A DNA stretch of 60,000 nucleotides from Hydractinia symbiolongicarpus. Taxonomy: Eukaryota > Cnidaria > Hydrozoa > Anthoathecata > Hydractiniidae. The stretch's first letter is position 1; every line of letters starts with the position of its first letter. Below, in pieces: positions 33,274 to 48,200 of the stretch. Location: positions 11,968,001 through 12,028,000 of the forward strand of contig NC_079878.1 in NCBI RefSeq assembly GCF_029227915.1. The letters are read 5' to 3'. A program made the position numbers and the translations under genes. The notes below the pieces were generated by a model that was not told the DNA's origin, searched no databases, and saw only the letters and a program-made list of their open reading frames with translations.

Positions 33274-36200
33274 ATGAAGACCGCAGAAGATGATGCCACA
33301 GTTAAAGATGAAATTGAAATAAAGGTCATCAGAAGCAAAGGATTGGTATGTCAACCTTCTGATTCTTTTCATGCTTTATTACATTGCCAATTTTTATTTT
33401 TATTTTTGTTTATTTTCATTGTATAAGCAATGAAACTCTGGACATTGTAAATGCTGTAATTTTCAACATTTTAAAAGTACATTTATTAGAGATGAGTATA
33501 AAATAGAGACTGGGTGTTGATCAAATAAAGCAGGAAATATCTACAGCTATACCTTTGTCAAAATTTATCACAAATGAATTTACAGATATTTTCTGCAATA
33601 AAGTTGTCTTTTTCACTGTCTCTATCTAAAAATAGAATTGAAGACATTGTTTACCTTTTTTATATTCGAATCCATGGAGAAACACGATCACCTTTTTTTG
33701 AGGGCTTTTATTAAATTTTTCAATACTTTACGAGGAAATGTTTGTTAGAAACACGTGTAGGTTGAGATTTGAAAACGCTTCTTGGTGCGAGACTATAACC
33801 AAAGTAAGTAAAATGCTAAGTAATTGTAAAACAATACAAAAAGCATAAAAAATTTGTGACTTTTGATAATTTTTGTTTTTCTGCACTAGAATATCCTAGG
33901 AATACTTCCGGGTAAACTTCCGTTGTATGGACAATGCTATGTGAACTCTTAATTTTTTATTCTAAGTGTATTCTTGTTGTCTTTTGTAGCGAGGCAGTAA
34001 GGGACCTCAATTTGTGGTTGTTGCAAAAGTCGAATTTGGGAGTACAGGCTTGGGAGAGTCATCAAAAGTTGAAGTGAAACCTGATAACGAATATGCTGTT
34101 TTTGATTTTACTTCAACGTTGGAAGTTGTTGCAAGTGAACCATTGGTTTTGGATGAGCTAACACAGACACCTGTTGTGGGTATGTTGCTTAAGCCTTGTT
34201 TACACTACACAAAGTTTAAAACATATTGGCATTATCGTTTTTTTGGTGTTAAGATGTCAGCGTTAAAACTGATATGTTAACATTAATGTTACAGATGACT
34301 TCACTGGGGGATAAATAGGCAAACTATGCTGATTTGCTTTTAAGAAAAATGTTAAAAATTAAAATATCTCTCTTGGCATGATTTTTTTTTATTTCTTTTA
34401 GTGACATTTAGCGAGATTTTACCGAAGGATAAAAAATCGAAAGAAGAAAAATCAAATGTTTTAGGACAATGTTGCATCGATCTGTTGCCATTAATCAGAG
34501 GTAAATAAAATTTCTTTTTCTTCAGGACTATGTTGCTAGCTATTTTCTAATGTCTTTTATGCTTTTACTTTATTCATGAAAAATTAGGTTTCATGGACAA
34601 TAATCAGCCTTTCTTCGGTTTGGAAAAAGGTTTTAAATTTCCACAAATTTACGCTGCAAACTTGAAATCTCAAATTAGTATTCCTTTAGTGCTGACATAA
34701 AACTAACTTCTGGCCTGCATGTTGAATGTTTTGTTAATCTTTAAGTTTCCTAGACTTTACCTGGGTGAAAGTTGTAAATAATAATATATAAATACCATCC
34801 ATAATCAATGTTGTTGGTGTGTAATGCAAAAATCCAATTTGTTTCAGGTGATCTTAGTTACAGTGTTATAGAATACATCCATCCTGTAAGCGCGACTGTT
34901 GCTCCTAATGAAAGTAGTGAACAAGTTCTTGTAAGTAGCATTTTAGAAACATTTGCTTCATAACCACAAGAGACTTCTTTATCCTAATTTTACTAATTCG
35001 TTCTAAGATTTTGATCTGTAAGGAAGCCTGTTACACTAGTCGGGGTGAAATCCCAGAGCTAAAATTTGCTCCTGGGTAAACAAAATTTGGGTTACATGTA
35101 AAACTTACCCAGGAGTAACTGTAAAAACATTTCACCTAGGGCATAAAGAAAAAAATAGTCATGTGATTACAATTTTTTTTTGCAACATAAATCTGTGAGT
35201 GGGATTAAGTTGAATAATTTGTTGTTGTTGTACTATATCACCATTATTAATGTTATTGTATGTTTAACTGTGCTATGAAAAGAATGAAAAAAAATCGTGC
35301 AATAAGAATATTTCAGTTCAAAATTAATTTCATCCTGGGGTGAGATACATGTTAACATTGTAATTATCAACTAGCCTAGGGGTGAAATTTCGCACAGAGC
35401 AAAATTGGGGTAACCCCAGGTTGAAAACTTATACATGTATAAGGTTAATTTTATCCAGAGCTATGTGTAACAGGTGCTTAAAAATTAGTCAGGAATTAGC
35501 TGCCAAAATCTTAATAGTAATTGTAAGGATAGTCGTTAGCCCATGAAAAAATCCACGGGTTCGCCTGTGCTTTTTACACCGCATTGCGTCCGTCTCGCTA
35601 CCTGCACACCTAAGCTACCATTTTGCGTGACAGACAGAAGGACGGACAAGCGTATACGGGTATTATAATATAGATTTTAATTTTATTCCTCTAATTCGAA
35701 AACTTTTTATTCAAATATTTGCAATTCGAACAAATGTCTTGAATTCTTTCTTGATGTCTACTGTAGCTAGTTGCTGACCTGTGTATCAACTCCTTAGCAG
35801 ACCTGTTGTTTAACCCTAAAAATCCATGCCGTTTTTTTATCTTTTAGCATGGTATTAATTACTCTGTTAAAAAGTATTTATAACGCTGTTAGAAAAAGTA
35901 AACTATTTTTTTTCTGTTATTTTCTTATATTTTTTATAACTAGCCTGAAGTTGAAATTTCAATATCAACTGCAAACCCATTGATGACTCCTGAACAGTTG
36001 AGCTCTTGGTAAGTAAACAAGTTTCTAACTCTTCCTAAAACTCCCCAAAAAATAAAATCCTATAGAATCTAAAACATTTCCTGATGTTTTGTAAAAACTC
36101 TCAAGGCTCTCCTATGTTTTTAGGCAACATGCATGTGTCAAACTCTTTTGGTGGGGTATAAGTCCAAAATATTTATATATTTTACATCAGCTAATGCAGA

Positions 36201-39200
36201 AACGAAATTTCTTTCACATCCTTAATTCTTGTGATTTTAAGTTACGTTTTCACTAATTCAAATTAAATAAATAAAAAAAAGATATAAAAAAAGAGTTCTT
36301 GATTGCAATTTTATTTTTAATTATTTTAGTAACCTGTTAACAGTTTGCATAGAAAGTGCATTTTCTCTACCTGAAGCTTGGAATTTGAATGGTAGTCAAT
36401 ATATGTACGCAGCATGCATGCCTGTACCGATAACTGCCGAAGTAAGCTTTTGTAACAGTTTTTCCAATTTTGCCAGTCAGTGATTTTTGGCAATTAATTT
36501 TTTTTATTATTATTAGGATTATTGTCAAAACATAAAAATGACTGTTTATCGACAGTATTTTGTATAAACAGTATGTTCACATAAATTTAGAATCTTGTTT
36601 GATTTCTTGCAGAAAGAAGCAATGGTGCTTGTTCCAAGTGGTTTGTACAGAGCTGCAGGAGAAAAGGTTAGTGTTTTAGATTTTTTTACTTATCATAAAT
36701 TTCAGTTTGATAGTTAGTTTTTATTTTGAATAAAAAGTTGGTTAAAAACTGTAGTTATCTATTAGAAACTATTCATTGCTACTACTAATAAAGCTTATCT
36801 GATTTACATCTAAATCAAAGTATTAAGCTTTGAGCCTGCATAATGAATTAAATAGGTTCATTGACTTTCCAAGGAACGATGAGTATTGCGTACCAGACTT
36901 TATTTAGTACTGGACTTGAGTATTACCACCTTACTGATTGCCTTAGAGTGCTTGTTTACTTGGTCACAGAATTATTTTCACTGAGCCACTGTTATGTTTC
37001 TTTCATTTTAGGAAATGTCAGGCCAGAGGAAGTGGTCATGTGTACCGAATGCATCAGGATCTTGTCTCTACATACCAAACACGTAAGTTTATCACGATAA
37101 TAATTTAATAACGCTTGCTGTCTGTCTTTGAGCTAAAAGTTACCTAAGCTTACAACTGTTCAGGATCATTACAAGAGTAAGCCTTTTCCTGTTTGCTTCC
37201 TTAATATATAGTTATGGTTATGGTGGAGTTTTGTCAAAACAATAAAATCAATGAAATAATGATGACATCATTATAAAAAATGTTGTTGATCTAACGGTAG
37301 ATGCCCTTTATTTAAGACTAGAGTAATATTTTATACTAGCTTTCTATGATTTCAAAACAGTATGTAAGTCAATTGCAAGATGTTTTGGATGGTTTTTCAA
37401 ACAATTCTAGACTTAGTATTTTATGACAGTTCACCTACGACTTAAGTTTCTGTAATTTATATGACGTTTTGCATGTGTAGTGTCTTGTAGCGGAGATGAT
37501 GTGGTGGTAGCACATTCGACTTGTAATCATAAGGTTTCAGGTTCTAGTCCCCACTCCGGCGCACATTAAATGCAGTGTTGTCAGTCCATTTGGTGCCATC
37601 TACTAACCGCTAACCGACTTGTGTGGCAGGCAAGCAAGTTAGAGCAATGCTATACGTATTTCTGGCGGTAATGTAACATAGTTACAGTCGAAGGGGAGGA
37701 ATAGCCAACCGTTAGGATGGAATCCCCTAGGACGTTAGACTTCCCGTTACTTACTTACTGTATAATTATGTTTTTGCAAAACTGAATTGATTTTCTACAT
37801 TCACTTGCAAAAAATATAATCAAAATTGTGAAAATATATATATGTATCAAAATGTAAGTCCTTAATATTTCACAACTATGTAATTCAATAATTTAGAGAT
37901 TTTTTTTTTAAAATGCAATATGGGACATCTTTAGGCTTCCCCTTTGTGGTGGTGTACATAAAGATGTGTATATGCTTGATAATCTCATATTTTTGTAAAT
38001 GCAACTGCTGTTCAAAAACATCTATTTTATTTAACTCAATTAACTCTGAAATTTTATTGTAAGCCTGTGATTTTCACCTTTCAACCAAAAAAAAAAATAA
38101 TAATAAAAAAAAATAAATGCACTTTTTGAATTTTCACTGATGTTCCCAATTTATAGTAATACATGATGTATTTTTTAATGTAGAGAAATTCATCACAGTG
38201 CTTATGAAGATGAAGATGGTGATCTTCGAAACAGAGAGGCGAGTATAGTTTTGTAGTTTGTGAAATATCTGGTCACTTTGATGCGATGAACCGAACGATT
38301 TATTTTGAAGAGATATAGCGTGGTCTTCTACCTTATGGCAGGGAACTACAAACCTCTTTGTTTATAGTACAGTTTTTACAACTGATATTTTTTAAGTTGC
38401 CAGGAAAACCAGTTTTCCTGTAGTGAATAGCAGAATGAAAAATCTGAAATTTATTTTGAGATAATGAAAATATAAGTATAGTATTACATTGTATTCACTC
38501 ATATTAGGACATGGAGTTTCGTGTTGAAGCAGAAAATCAAAAGCCACATATTACTTGGAATTCAGAACGGAGATGTTTTTTAAGTTCATCTTCCACAGAA
38601 TGGTATGGAACTTTTTAGATTAGATATAAAGCCACGTATCTGTACTTTTTTATGCCTTTATTGCGCAAATGTTTGTGTAGGTTTGTTCAGAAGTGAAGAG
38701 TTTCCGGATTTTGTGTTCATGTGAAAATTACATGCTGATATTTTTGGAGTTGGTCAGGTGTCTTTAAATTGATCTTGAATTTGTTTAAAAATTAATGTCA
38801 CACTTTTATTAAAACCACAGACATCTGGGACCTTTTTTTTGCCTGATAGTATTCTATCCTGCCCTCTGAAATTATTTTTTACAAAAATCAATTTCTGTGT
38901 AGTTAGTATAGATGGTGGACTATTATTTTCCAGTATAAATATTCTTGTTGACTCTAAGTCCATTAAACTGCATGCAATTCTAAGTTTTGTGATTACTGTC
39001 TCTGTGATCGTCTTTTTTTTCTTGATTATATAAAAAAATAGTGTAGTATGGTTTTTTGTTTCTCGTATTATTATCTGTATGCTTTTCTCTTTTTTTTAAC
39101 AACACCAAAATTTAGCTGAGACTTGATGTTTTTTAAGTTGTTGTAATGCTGACTATCCACAAAGCAAGACCAAATTTGCATGTATAGTTGTTTAGTTAGG

Positions 39201-42200
39201 TTGGTGTGCCAACCGAAATTGTTTTTTTTTCTGTGAAATAAACTTGTATTTCTTCCAGGCTGGCTGTTACTTACAGGTCGCTTTAATTTTTAAAGGATTT
39301 CAGCCTCAGCCTCATGTAGCTTAAGATGTTGCTTTATAAAGAAAAAAAGTGTATTAGTTTCAAAATATTCCTATTTTGCAAAATTTTCAATTCGAGAAAG
39401 AGTGTCCTAGGACATTCCAGCTACATTTTTCTGCTCAAACATTACCCAGTAAAGTTTTCGGTTTTGGATGCAATATTGTTGTGTTAAAATAATCTCCTAG
39501 TTTACAACAGAAAATTGCCCACCATCGATACTGGCCACTAGAGATTATCAGAACAGTACAACCTACCAATGTAAAAGGCAAAGGGAAAGAAGAGGAACAA
39601 CAATCTAGCTACCATGGAATTGCATATGTTGATCTGGCACCACTTCTTTATCCTGGTGTCAGTAAAATACGTGGGGCATATCTTGTACACCCTTACAGTG
39701 AGGTGGACGCAGAGGAAAAGCTTCAGCGTAAAGGTGTTATAGATGAAGAGGTGGTAAAGACAATAATTGGTGTGATTAGAAGCAGCAGCTCAATTGGACA
39801 ATCAAACAAATCAAACAAAACAGGAAAAGGCGAAGCTAAAGTAAAGGTTTGTGTCAAAATATTTATGCATTGTTGCTGCTAAAATTATATATTTTTCTAC
39901 GAAGATTCTGATATTCGAATTGCTGCATTCATGTGGTTTTCAAATATTAACCACTCGGGTTACTTTAATGTTCATCTTCCTTTTTGAATTTTTTCATTTT
40001 GAACAGGAGATGTATGCCATGTTTGTACTCATCATACCGAATGAATAATCATTAATATGACTAAATTTTCCAGTTAATTTGCCAAGTAATATATAATTCG
40101 AAGTAGTAATTGTTTACTTTACCTATTATGATGGTTGAACAGATTAAATAGGTCACTCTTTATAAACGTATACTCTGTGTCATTACCACTGATGCTGTTT
40201 TTTTTTCATTAGCAATCTATTGGTATGATCAAATCAGATATTGATGGTGATGGACATGATGTTCTGGAAAGTCAGGTTGGTTCTTTGTTTGGTAGATAAA
40301 TGCTTCTGGAGTAGTATGATCTATAGTAAAACATTTTGTTCATTTGTGATTATATAACCCAACGCCTGTATTATATATTTCCTCAAAAGCTTGCATTATC
40401 ATTGATTATTACTACAGATGCCATTACTATTATGGACATAGTAATTTCATTTATTTAAATTTATTTTTTAGCAATATACAGAATCACGTACTTATGTCAT
40501 TCTTGAATTAGAGTTAGAGAAACCTTTAGTAAAGAAACGAGAATTGGAATCAATTACGGCCAGGTTAGCGCCTCATCTAGAGATACTGATCTTATTTTAC
40601 TGACTAAATTTTACGCGTTTTAATTTTCGCGCAAGGGAAAAAAAATCTAATTCGCAGGTATTAATTTTCGCGCGATAACCGTATAAAGGTATTTCACGTT
40701 ATTTTACATACTAAATTTTACGCATTAAATTTTACGCGTATTAATTTTCGCGCAAGGGAAAAGAATCTAATTTGCGGGTATCATTTTTCGCGCGATAGCA
40801 GTATAAAGTTACTTCACGTGTATTAATGTTCGCACAAGTAAAAATAACATGGATAAAACATATAAGTCATAGAAAAGATGCTTTTTATTCACTTCAACTG
40901 TAAAATTATCCTGGTTATAACGTTTTAAAAATTTTTTTAAATATGTTTTTTTAATAGAGTTGCTGAATTAATTCCACCTCGATCACCCTTTCCCAAAAAA
41001 GAGGGAGGAAGCAAAAAGGTATTGCACATCTTTGTGGATTATGTGTTTGGAAAAGTACAACAAAATATTTTTGTTATTTTGTGCTTATCTCTTTTTCAGG
41101 TTGTCGACGATTTTGAACAGGAAATCGCACATCTTGCGAATATTTTGTTAGAAGAATTCAGGTATTTGTTTTGTTTTTTATTTATTTGGTGCACGTAATT
41201 TTCACTTTCGGTTTAATAAAAGATGATATTGTTTTTTCAGATCTATGTTTGGTGCTGACTTTTCTCCAAATGATCAGGAAGAGAGGTTAGCTTGAATTAC
41301 TTTATTGTTAGTGTCTTAGTGGCATCTTTTGGTAATGAGGTTGTTATGCATTTGTAAAAAAAATTCCTCTAAAGAATACTAAACATAGTTGATTCCTGTG
41401 GACTAAACCTTTTTCATGTTTGGAAGAGTGGAAAAATACAATGTTAGAAAGACGAAAATTTTAATTTTTGGATTAATTTATAGATCAATAACAGCATATG
41501 TGATAAACTGTTTATGTTTTAAAAAAATACATTTATAAACCTAAAACACTAAGAACTTCGTTAAAGTTAACCAACAATTGATTAAAATATACGATTAGGA
41601 TGCTATCTTTGTTAATCTATGATAGGTGTTTGCCAAGTAACTTTGAAATTAAATTAAGAAGTTAAGAGCATAGAGGTATTATAAAAAATATATCTCTATA
41701 TCTCTATGTTTAGAGGCATAGTTTGAGTTAGCTGAACGTAAATTTTTATTATGGTATTTTTAGGAAACGAGTTTTTTTATATGAACTGAATACCTCTGGA
41801 AAATATTACGCTTTCAAAGAACGTGTGAAGGTTTGTTTAACTTTTTTATTAAAAATAGTTTTTTTTTAATTTCTGATTAACTTAGGGGGACAAGGGCAAT
41901 GAAAATTTAGGAAAATGGTTCATTTTTTTATGTTTTCGTGTGTGGTAGTCACATGTGTGGCTACCACAGCTGAACTTTAGACTTGACTTCATTTGACTAT
42001 TTTATTCTGCTAGATTGTTTTGTTTATTTGAAATCTGATCAAATGTAGGAATTCGTGTATTTTTCACGTCGTGGACACACTGACCCTACTAAACCTGGTC
42101 TTAATTTATATATAGTCACTGTTTTTTCTTTCTTAGTACTTTGTTGTTAAAATAGTGCGGGAGAAGTTCATGTATACAACTAACTTTGACAATCAAGAAG

Positions 42201-45200
42201 AACTTCAAGCGTTTATAAGCAAACTTTACATATTTCTGCTTGATCACATGAATCTGGGACTTAATAAGGTATGGTTGACTTCTGGCATGAAAATTTCTGG
42301 CATGCTGTAGTATTTAACAATTAACTTCAGTTATATTACGCTGAATTGAAGCTCAAATGTGTTTTATGGATGTATAGGGCTAGGAAAATTATATTTTTAT
42401 TTATGTATTGTTATTTTTCCCTGTGTTAGTACTTATCAACCGAAGAGATGACTGAGATACCACCACCAATTACTGATTCGAAGATGTTGAAACATTTTGC
42501 AAAAGAGGCTGAGGTTTGTTAATGGTGTTGTTGTTGTTGTTGTTTGTTTTTTTGTTGTGTTGTTGTTGTGTTTTTTTAATGTGGGTCGCTGTTGAATTAT
42601 CAGAAATGTTAAAGATCAGGTAAATAATTGTTCTTAAAGAGCGCTAGGATATATTCAAATTCGGAACTAGCCATTTCGTGGATAATAAGAATGTTTTGCA
42701 TACGAACATTCTCTTATTGATTTGCAGTCCAGTCAGTAAAATCATGATTTTTTTCTACCTTACGTCCGATTGATCTTTTATGGATTATTCCAGTTTCATT
42801 AGCGTATGCAGTGCGTTAAGTTACTTTCGAAGGTCTATAAACATTACCGTTGTTAAGAAACTTTTTAATAGATCTTTAGTCACGTCATACACTGACAGAT
42901 ACTATGGATTTTTGTAATAATGATTGCTTTTTAGTGTAAAGGAAACAATTTTATGGTTAAAAAACCTCATTTATTGTAAAGATACAGCGTAATCCTGATA
43001 ATTTGAACCTCGAAAACTCGAACCTCGAAAACTCGAACTGTTCTTGAATTTCCTTGAATACCTTCTCATAAGCATCGCTCAATAACTTAAAATTCTAGCA
43101 ACTCCATTCGTTTTTGAATTCCCCTGGAATCTTTAAAAATAACTTTCTAACATAAATACCATTCGATAAGTCAAACCTCTACAACTCGACTATTCGAGTC
43201 ATTATTCCGTTTCCTTATTCTACACCCTTTGATAACTCAAACTCTGGAAAAGGATGTACACAAAATCTGTCAAATATTCTACATTTCTTAATAAAAAACT
43301 GCATACTTCATTTATTTCGAAGAACGCTTGGAGCTCTTTGTTAATCTTTTGGACTTTGAATGTTTTTAATTCAACAATTCCCAAATGAGCGCCCTCCTCC
43401 TGAAAAAGCACTATTCCATCGTATAAGTGCTTGTTTGACAATACAAAGGGGGCTCACTCAAGGAAAGCGCCTAATATATGCAGTGCTTATAGAAATTTGT
43501 ACTTGAAGGTTAAGAATTTGTGTGAAGATAGATTTGTGTATAAGGACTTTCAGAACTTTTTTGTAAATATCAAAATAGAAGGAAATAATAATTATCAATA
43601 TCGAACCAAGTCATGTAATGATTATGTTTTTCTGCTCTGGATTGACGAATCAACAGAAAGTGTAAATTAAAAATGTATTGAAGTTGAATAATTGAGTTGT
43701 TGGTATTTGGCAAAAAAACAAACAAAATTAACAACGGAGTGTGGAATTATTCTGCCCTCTCGAGAGCGCTTTATTTTTCCAGTACTTTAGACCGCGTGAT
43801 ACTTATATCTGGCTTTCTTTAACAATAATCAGTGCAATATACGAAGGAATATATTATTGGCTCTTGCATCAATCAAGCGTGGGGGGTGCGTGGGATTATG
43901 CCACAAAAAATAAACGAATGTTACAATGAACATCACAAATAATTTTTTATTCATCAAGGATACATTTTTCACTGTTTATATATAATTGATTTCAAACTGA
44001 AATAAAAAACAACAATAACATAAATTACCATTTTTTAAAAAACTTATCTCTTAACAAATTTTTTACTCAAATCTAGTGGATTACTAAGCGATATGGTCAC
44101 AGTTGAGAGAGAAGTGATATTAGTGCTGCAATAAAGCAAGTGCTAATGATCGTTGTTTTGTAAATTTATAGTTTTCTCTCACTTTAGTAGTGAATATTAC
44201 TGCTTGCCATTTGTTTTTAAATGTCGTGTGTGATATGGTACGCTCATGAGGAATATTTTATAGTTAATAATATTACAAAAAAACAATTTTTTTTATTATT
44301 ATTTTTTTGTTTATGGAGGGGGAAGAAAGATATTACTATGGTTGTGCCTTTTGCTTATGACTTTCAGAGAACTTTGAATGGGTGAATAGTTCATCACATG
44401 TTGTAGAGACAAAGGTTAAGAGAGAGGAAAAGAGAAAGGTTAAGAGAGAGGGAAAGAGAAGGAGAAGAGAGAGAGGGAGAGAAAAAGAAATTTGCTTGGC
44501 TACTGGAGATTGACGAAACGGTCATTTGACTCGATTGCCTCACATTTAAAATCGATTGCTGCACAGAAATTAAAGCTGTACTAACACTAAAGCTTTTACC
44601 GTTAAACTTTTGATGCGATGTGAAGTTGGACAGAAATAGACAGGCTCGCCTCGTTTTGACCAGATTTGGGTAAAAAAATAAAATTGTTCTATTTTCAACA
44701 AAATTATTACAATTTGAACAAGCAAAACATACTGAACATGTTCCGTTTTGACCAAAAATTATCAGTGTTTGACCAAAAATGATCGGTTTTGAAGCAAAAA
44801 TGATCAGTTTTTTAACCATTTTTGGTTAAAAAACTGATCATTTTTGCTATCAGTTTTTAACCAAATCAGTTATCATATCAGTTTTTAACCAAATCATATC
44901 AGTTTTTAACCAAAAAATATCAGTTTTTAACCAAAAAATATCGGTTTTTAACCAAAAAATATCGGTTTTTAACCAAAAATTAAATTAATGCAATTATAAC
45001 TGTCTCAATTTATTATATTTGTTTTGTTTTATATGATATCACAAAATGGGTCGGAGTTTAAAATTCTCGTTTCCGATTTTAGCCTGCAGGAAATTTTTAG
45101 TATTATCAATTTTCTCTTTTATTTTAAGTATATTTAAAGAGCTGTATTTGCAAACGTTATTGTATTTCTCTTACTACAAAACACATTCTCCTCGAAAAGC

Positions 45201-48200
45201 TATTTTAAGTTGAAAAGGAAGTGAAACTTTTTCAAAAAAATACGCAATCAGCAATTTGCGTGTAACGTTTAATTGGTTTATATATGTGCTTTTCATCTGT
45301 TTAAGATTTCTTCCTCTATGTATTGACCTTGTGTATTGACTTGGAAAAACTTGTAGATTAGTTCACACGCCGTAAACAGAAATCATTTTTAGAACTATTT
45401 TATGTAGGTTAAGAATATTAATAAAAGATAGCACGTAGATTTGGATTGAGTATGGTTGCGATAACATGTTTGTATATTTTCGGCATCGCTGTGGCAATTC
45501 TTGCTGTCATAGCACACATTATTGGGCTCTGGATTCTCTTTTCCATCAAGGCTGGTCACACTAACCAGAATATAATCATGAAGAACTTTTCGGTATTTTC
45601 TCTCATCTCGTGTGCGATGCTTTTGTTTCGAGGAATTTATGTATACGTGCACCACAAGGAGCAGTTGAAGACAGCGCAACTTTACGAAGTTACGAACGGC
45701 ATGTTTTTAAGTGCGGGAGTATGTTACGTGATTTTACTGTTTTTTCTCAGTATCGACAGACTTATTGCGATCCTTCACCCGTTAAAATATCGAGCTTTAT
45801 ACTCCCCTGCCACCTGTCATCGGTGTATGCTCGCAACGTGGATATTATGCTTGGTAATTTTGGTGATATTCACAGCTATACAGAATCGACAGGTTCAAAT
45901 TTACGGCTATTACGCGACGACGTGCTTCGTTTCAATATTACTTATATTTATCGCCATCACTTACGGCAAAATATTTCAGAGCATACGCAGAAGTAACGTC
46001 AAGGTTGCTTCGGAGAAAACATACAAACGAAAAAGCAAACAGGTCGTGGTGCCGTTCGTCATTGTTGTCGTTATGATGGTGTTTTACGTCGTGCCTAGTT
46101 TGGTGTTGTTGTTGTTTCACAGGAAACTGTCGTATTTAATACTAGCCGGCACTACTTTGTTAACGACGTCGTTGGGCATTCTGTTGGATGGAGTTGTGTA
46201 CGTGCTGTTTCCTGTTAAGACGAGGAACTACTTGTGCTACAAATTGAATCGATGCATGGACCTTTTTCACATTCCATAAGTAATGCTAATCTATTAAGAC
46301 GAATCACTGAAAATAAATTGAATTTTTAAGCAAGAACATCAGATAAAGTATCTATATTTTTATTTTAATTTTAAGCAAAGTGTAAAAATATAATATATAA
46401 TATCACCTTCTTCTTCCATCACGCTCCCCCCTCTCTTTATCACACCCCTCTTACTACCTTTCCACGAACTTGTTTTAGGCAACGTTTGTTTATAAAGGTG
46501 ACCTGAACGCGTTGGAATTAACCTGCGCGGCATATTTGAAAGCGATGACGAGGTCCATTTGCTTTGACTTTAATTTATTTTAACAAAAATTATTTCCATC
46601 AAAATTCAGTTGTTGTTTTTTTTCCTAAATGCAAAACAGAAAGATTTGTCGTTATGTTAACCAAAACTGTTAAATAATGTTTGCTTTAATTATTTAAACT
46701 TCTTTTATGTAACAAACTTTCACAGCTTGGTTCTGTATTTTATTTTATTTTTAAGACAATATACGTCATGTTGTCACATTAGGTGTTTTTTTATCAATCT
46801 ATCAACATACCGACATACCGGTGATACAAATGCTAGCTGGCAAAACTATCGATAAACGCTTTTTCGGCCATCAGACATATTTCGTTTAAGTTGATTAATT
46901 TTTGCGAAGACTTTTTTGCAAAAAATAAACTTTCGCGAAGAACTTCTTCAAGAAAAATATTTTTTACGAAATTAGCAAGTCCTAATATTTCGCGAGAATT
47001 AAATTTCGCTGGTGATTTTTCTCTCTAATTTATACCGTTTTTTAAGAGCTTTATAAAATTCAAACTGCCGGAAGTTAACTTAACTATTGGATACAATGAT
47101 TAGAAATTCAAAAGAAAGAAAATAGTAGCTATGAACTATAAAAAACTTTAAATTTCGCGAGAATTAATTTTCGCGAATAGCGAGTTTGCTAATAATTTTG
47201 CCGAAAATAATTCTCGCGAAAATAACAAAAAATCAGCAAATCTTAATTTTCGTGATAAATAATTCCCGCAAAAATGAATTCCCTTATAAGAAAACTTGAC
47301 AAGTATGTACCTGAATGTAAATCTCTGCCTGCAGAGTACACCTGTATTATGCTCAGGTGGTAAGATTTGTAATACTTTGAGAAGGTGAATCACACGCCCG
47401 CCGCTGGTCATAATAATAAAAAAAAACCTCGCCTCTGAAAGATAGTTGTCTTTGTCCGGAGGACTTTTTTGTAGGTAGGAAATTGGTGATTGGATACGTC
47501 GATTGGGCGAACGACAATTTTTGTGTATAAATTAACTATTAAGTAAAGTCTTGTTCTTACCTCTTTTACTCGACATATGTAGATACAAAAATTGGATTTT
47601 TTACCGTAAAAGGCTGAATAAACCCCTAACACCATTGCTTAATTTTTTAGGTGTATAACGGCAGGGTGGGAACAAATAGAAGGCAGCGTGCGTTAGAAAT
47701 TAAAAATAGGATCAGAAGTAAAAACAAAATTAAAAAATTGGGTATCTGCGTACCAGTGTTTTTGTGTTTTCACACCTTTTTAATCAGCACGGCCAAGAAA
47801 ATGATATTTTAAAACTAGAACCTTGTTCGAACAAATGCACATGTTGGAAAATTATGCCCTGCGTATCTTTAAACTGCAGCCGCAAGTCGAAAGAAAAACG
47901 TCAAAAGAAGTTATAATTTAAAATGATTATTTTAGCTAAATATATAAAAAAATCACATTAAATAAAAACTGTTTTAATTATTAGTTATACATTTAACACG
48001 GAATTATATACACTACTATCCATGCAATGTAATGTTTTTGTACAATTTGTTGTAGTAGCTAGTGTACAATGATGTACAATTATATACAAGAAGGATATAA
48101 ATAGTTTACACTTTAGTTTCGATAATTCTTAAATGTACAGAAAACAAAAGATATTCGTTTCTTTTGTAATTGGTTTAATAGGAAGCTGCTAGTTTCAAAT

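Noticed and set aside
44394-44819. 141-codon minus-strand frame
   Set aside because: It consists of the 21-bp repeat array, unrecognised sequence and a polypurine tract; low complexity, no domain and no splice context.
45610-45996. Plus-strand 128-codon frame
   Set aside because: It lies in an alternative frame inside the first GPCR and has no recognisable features.
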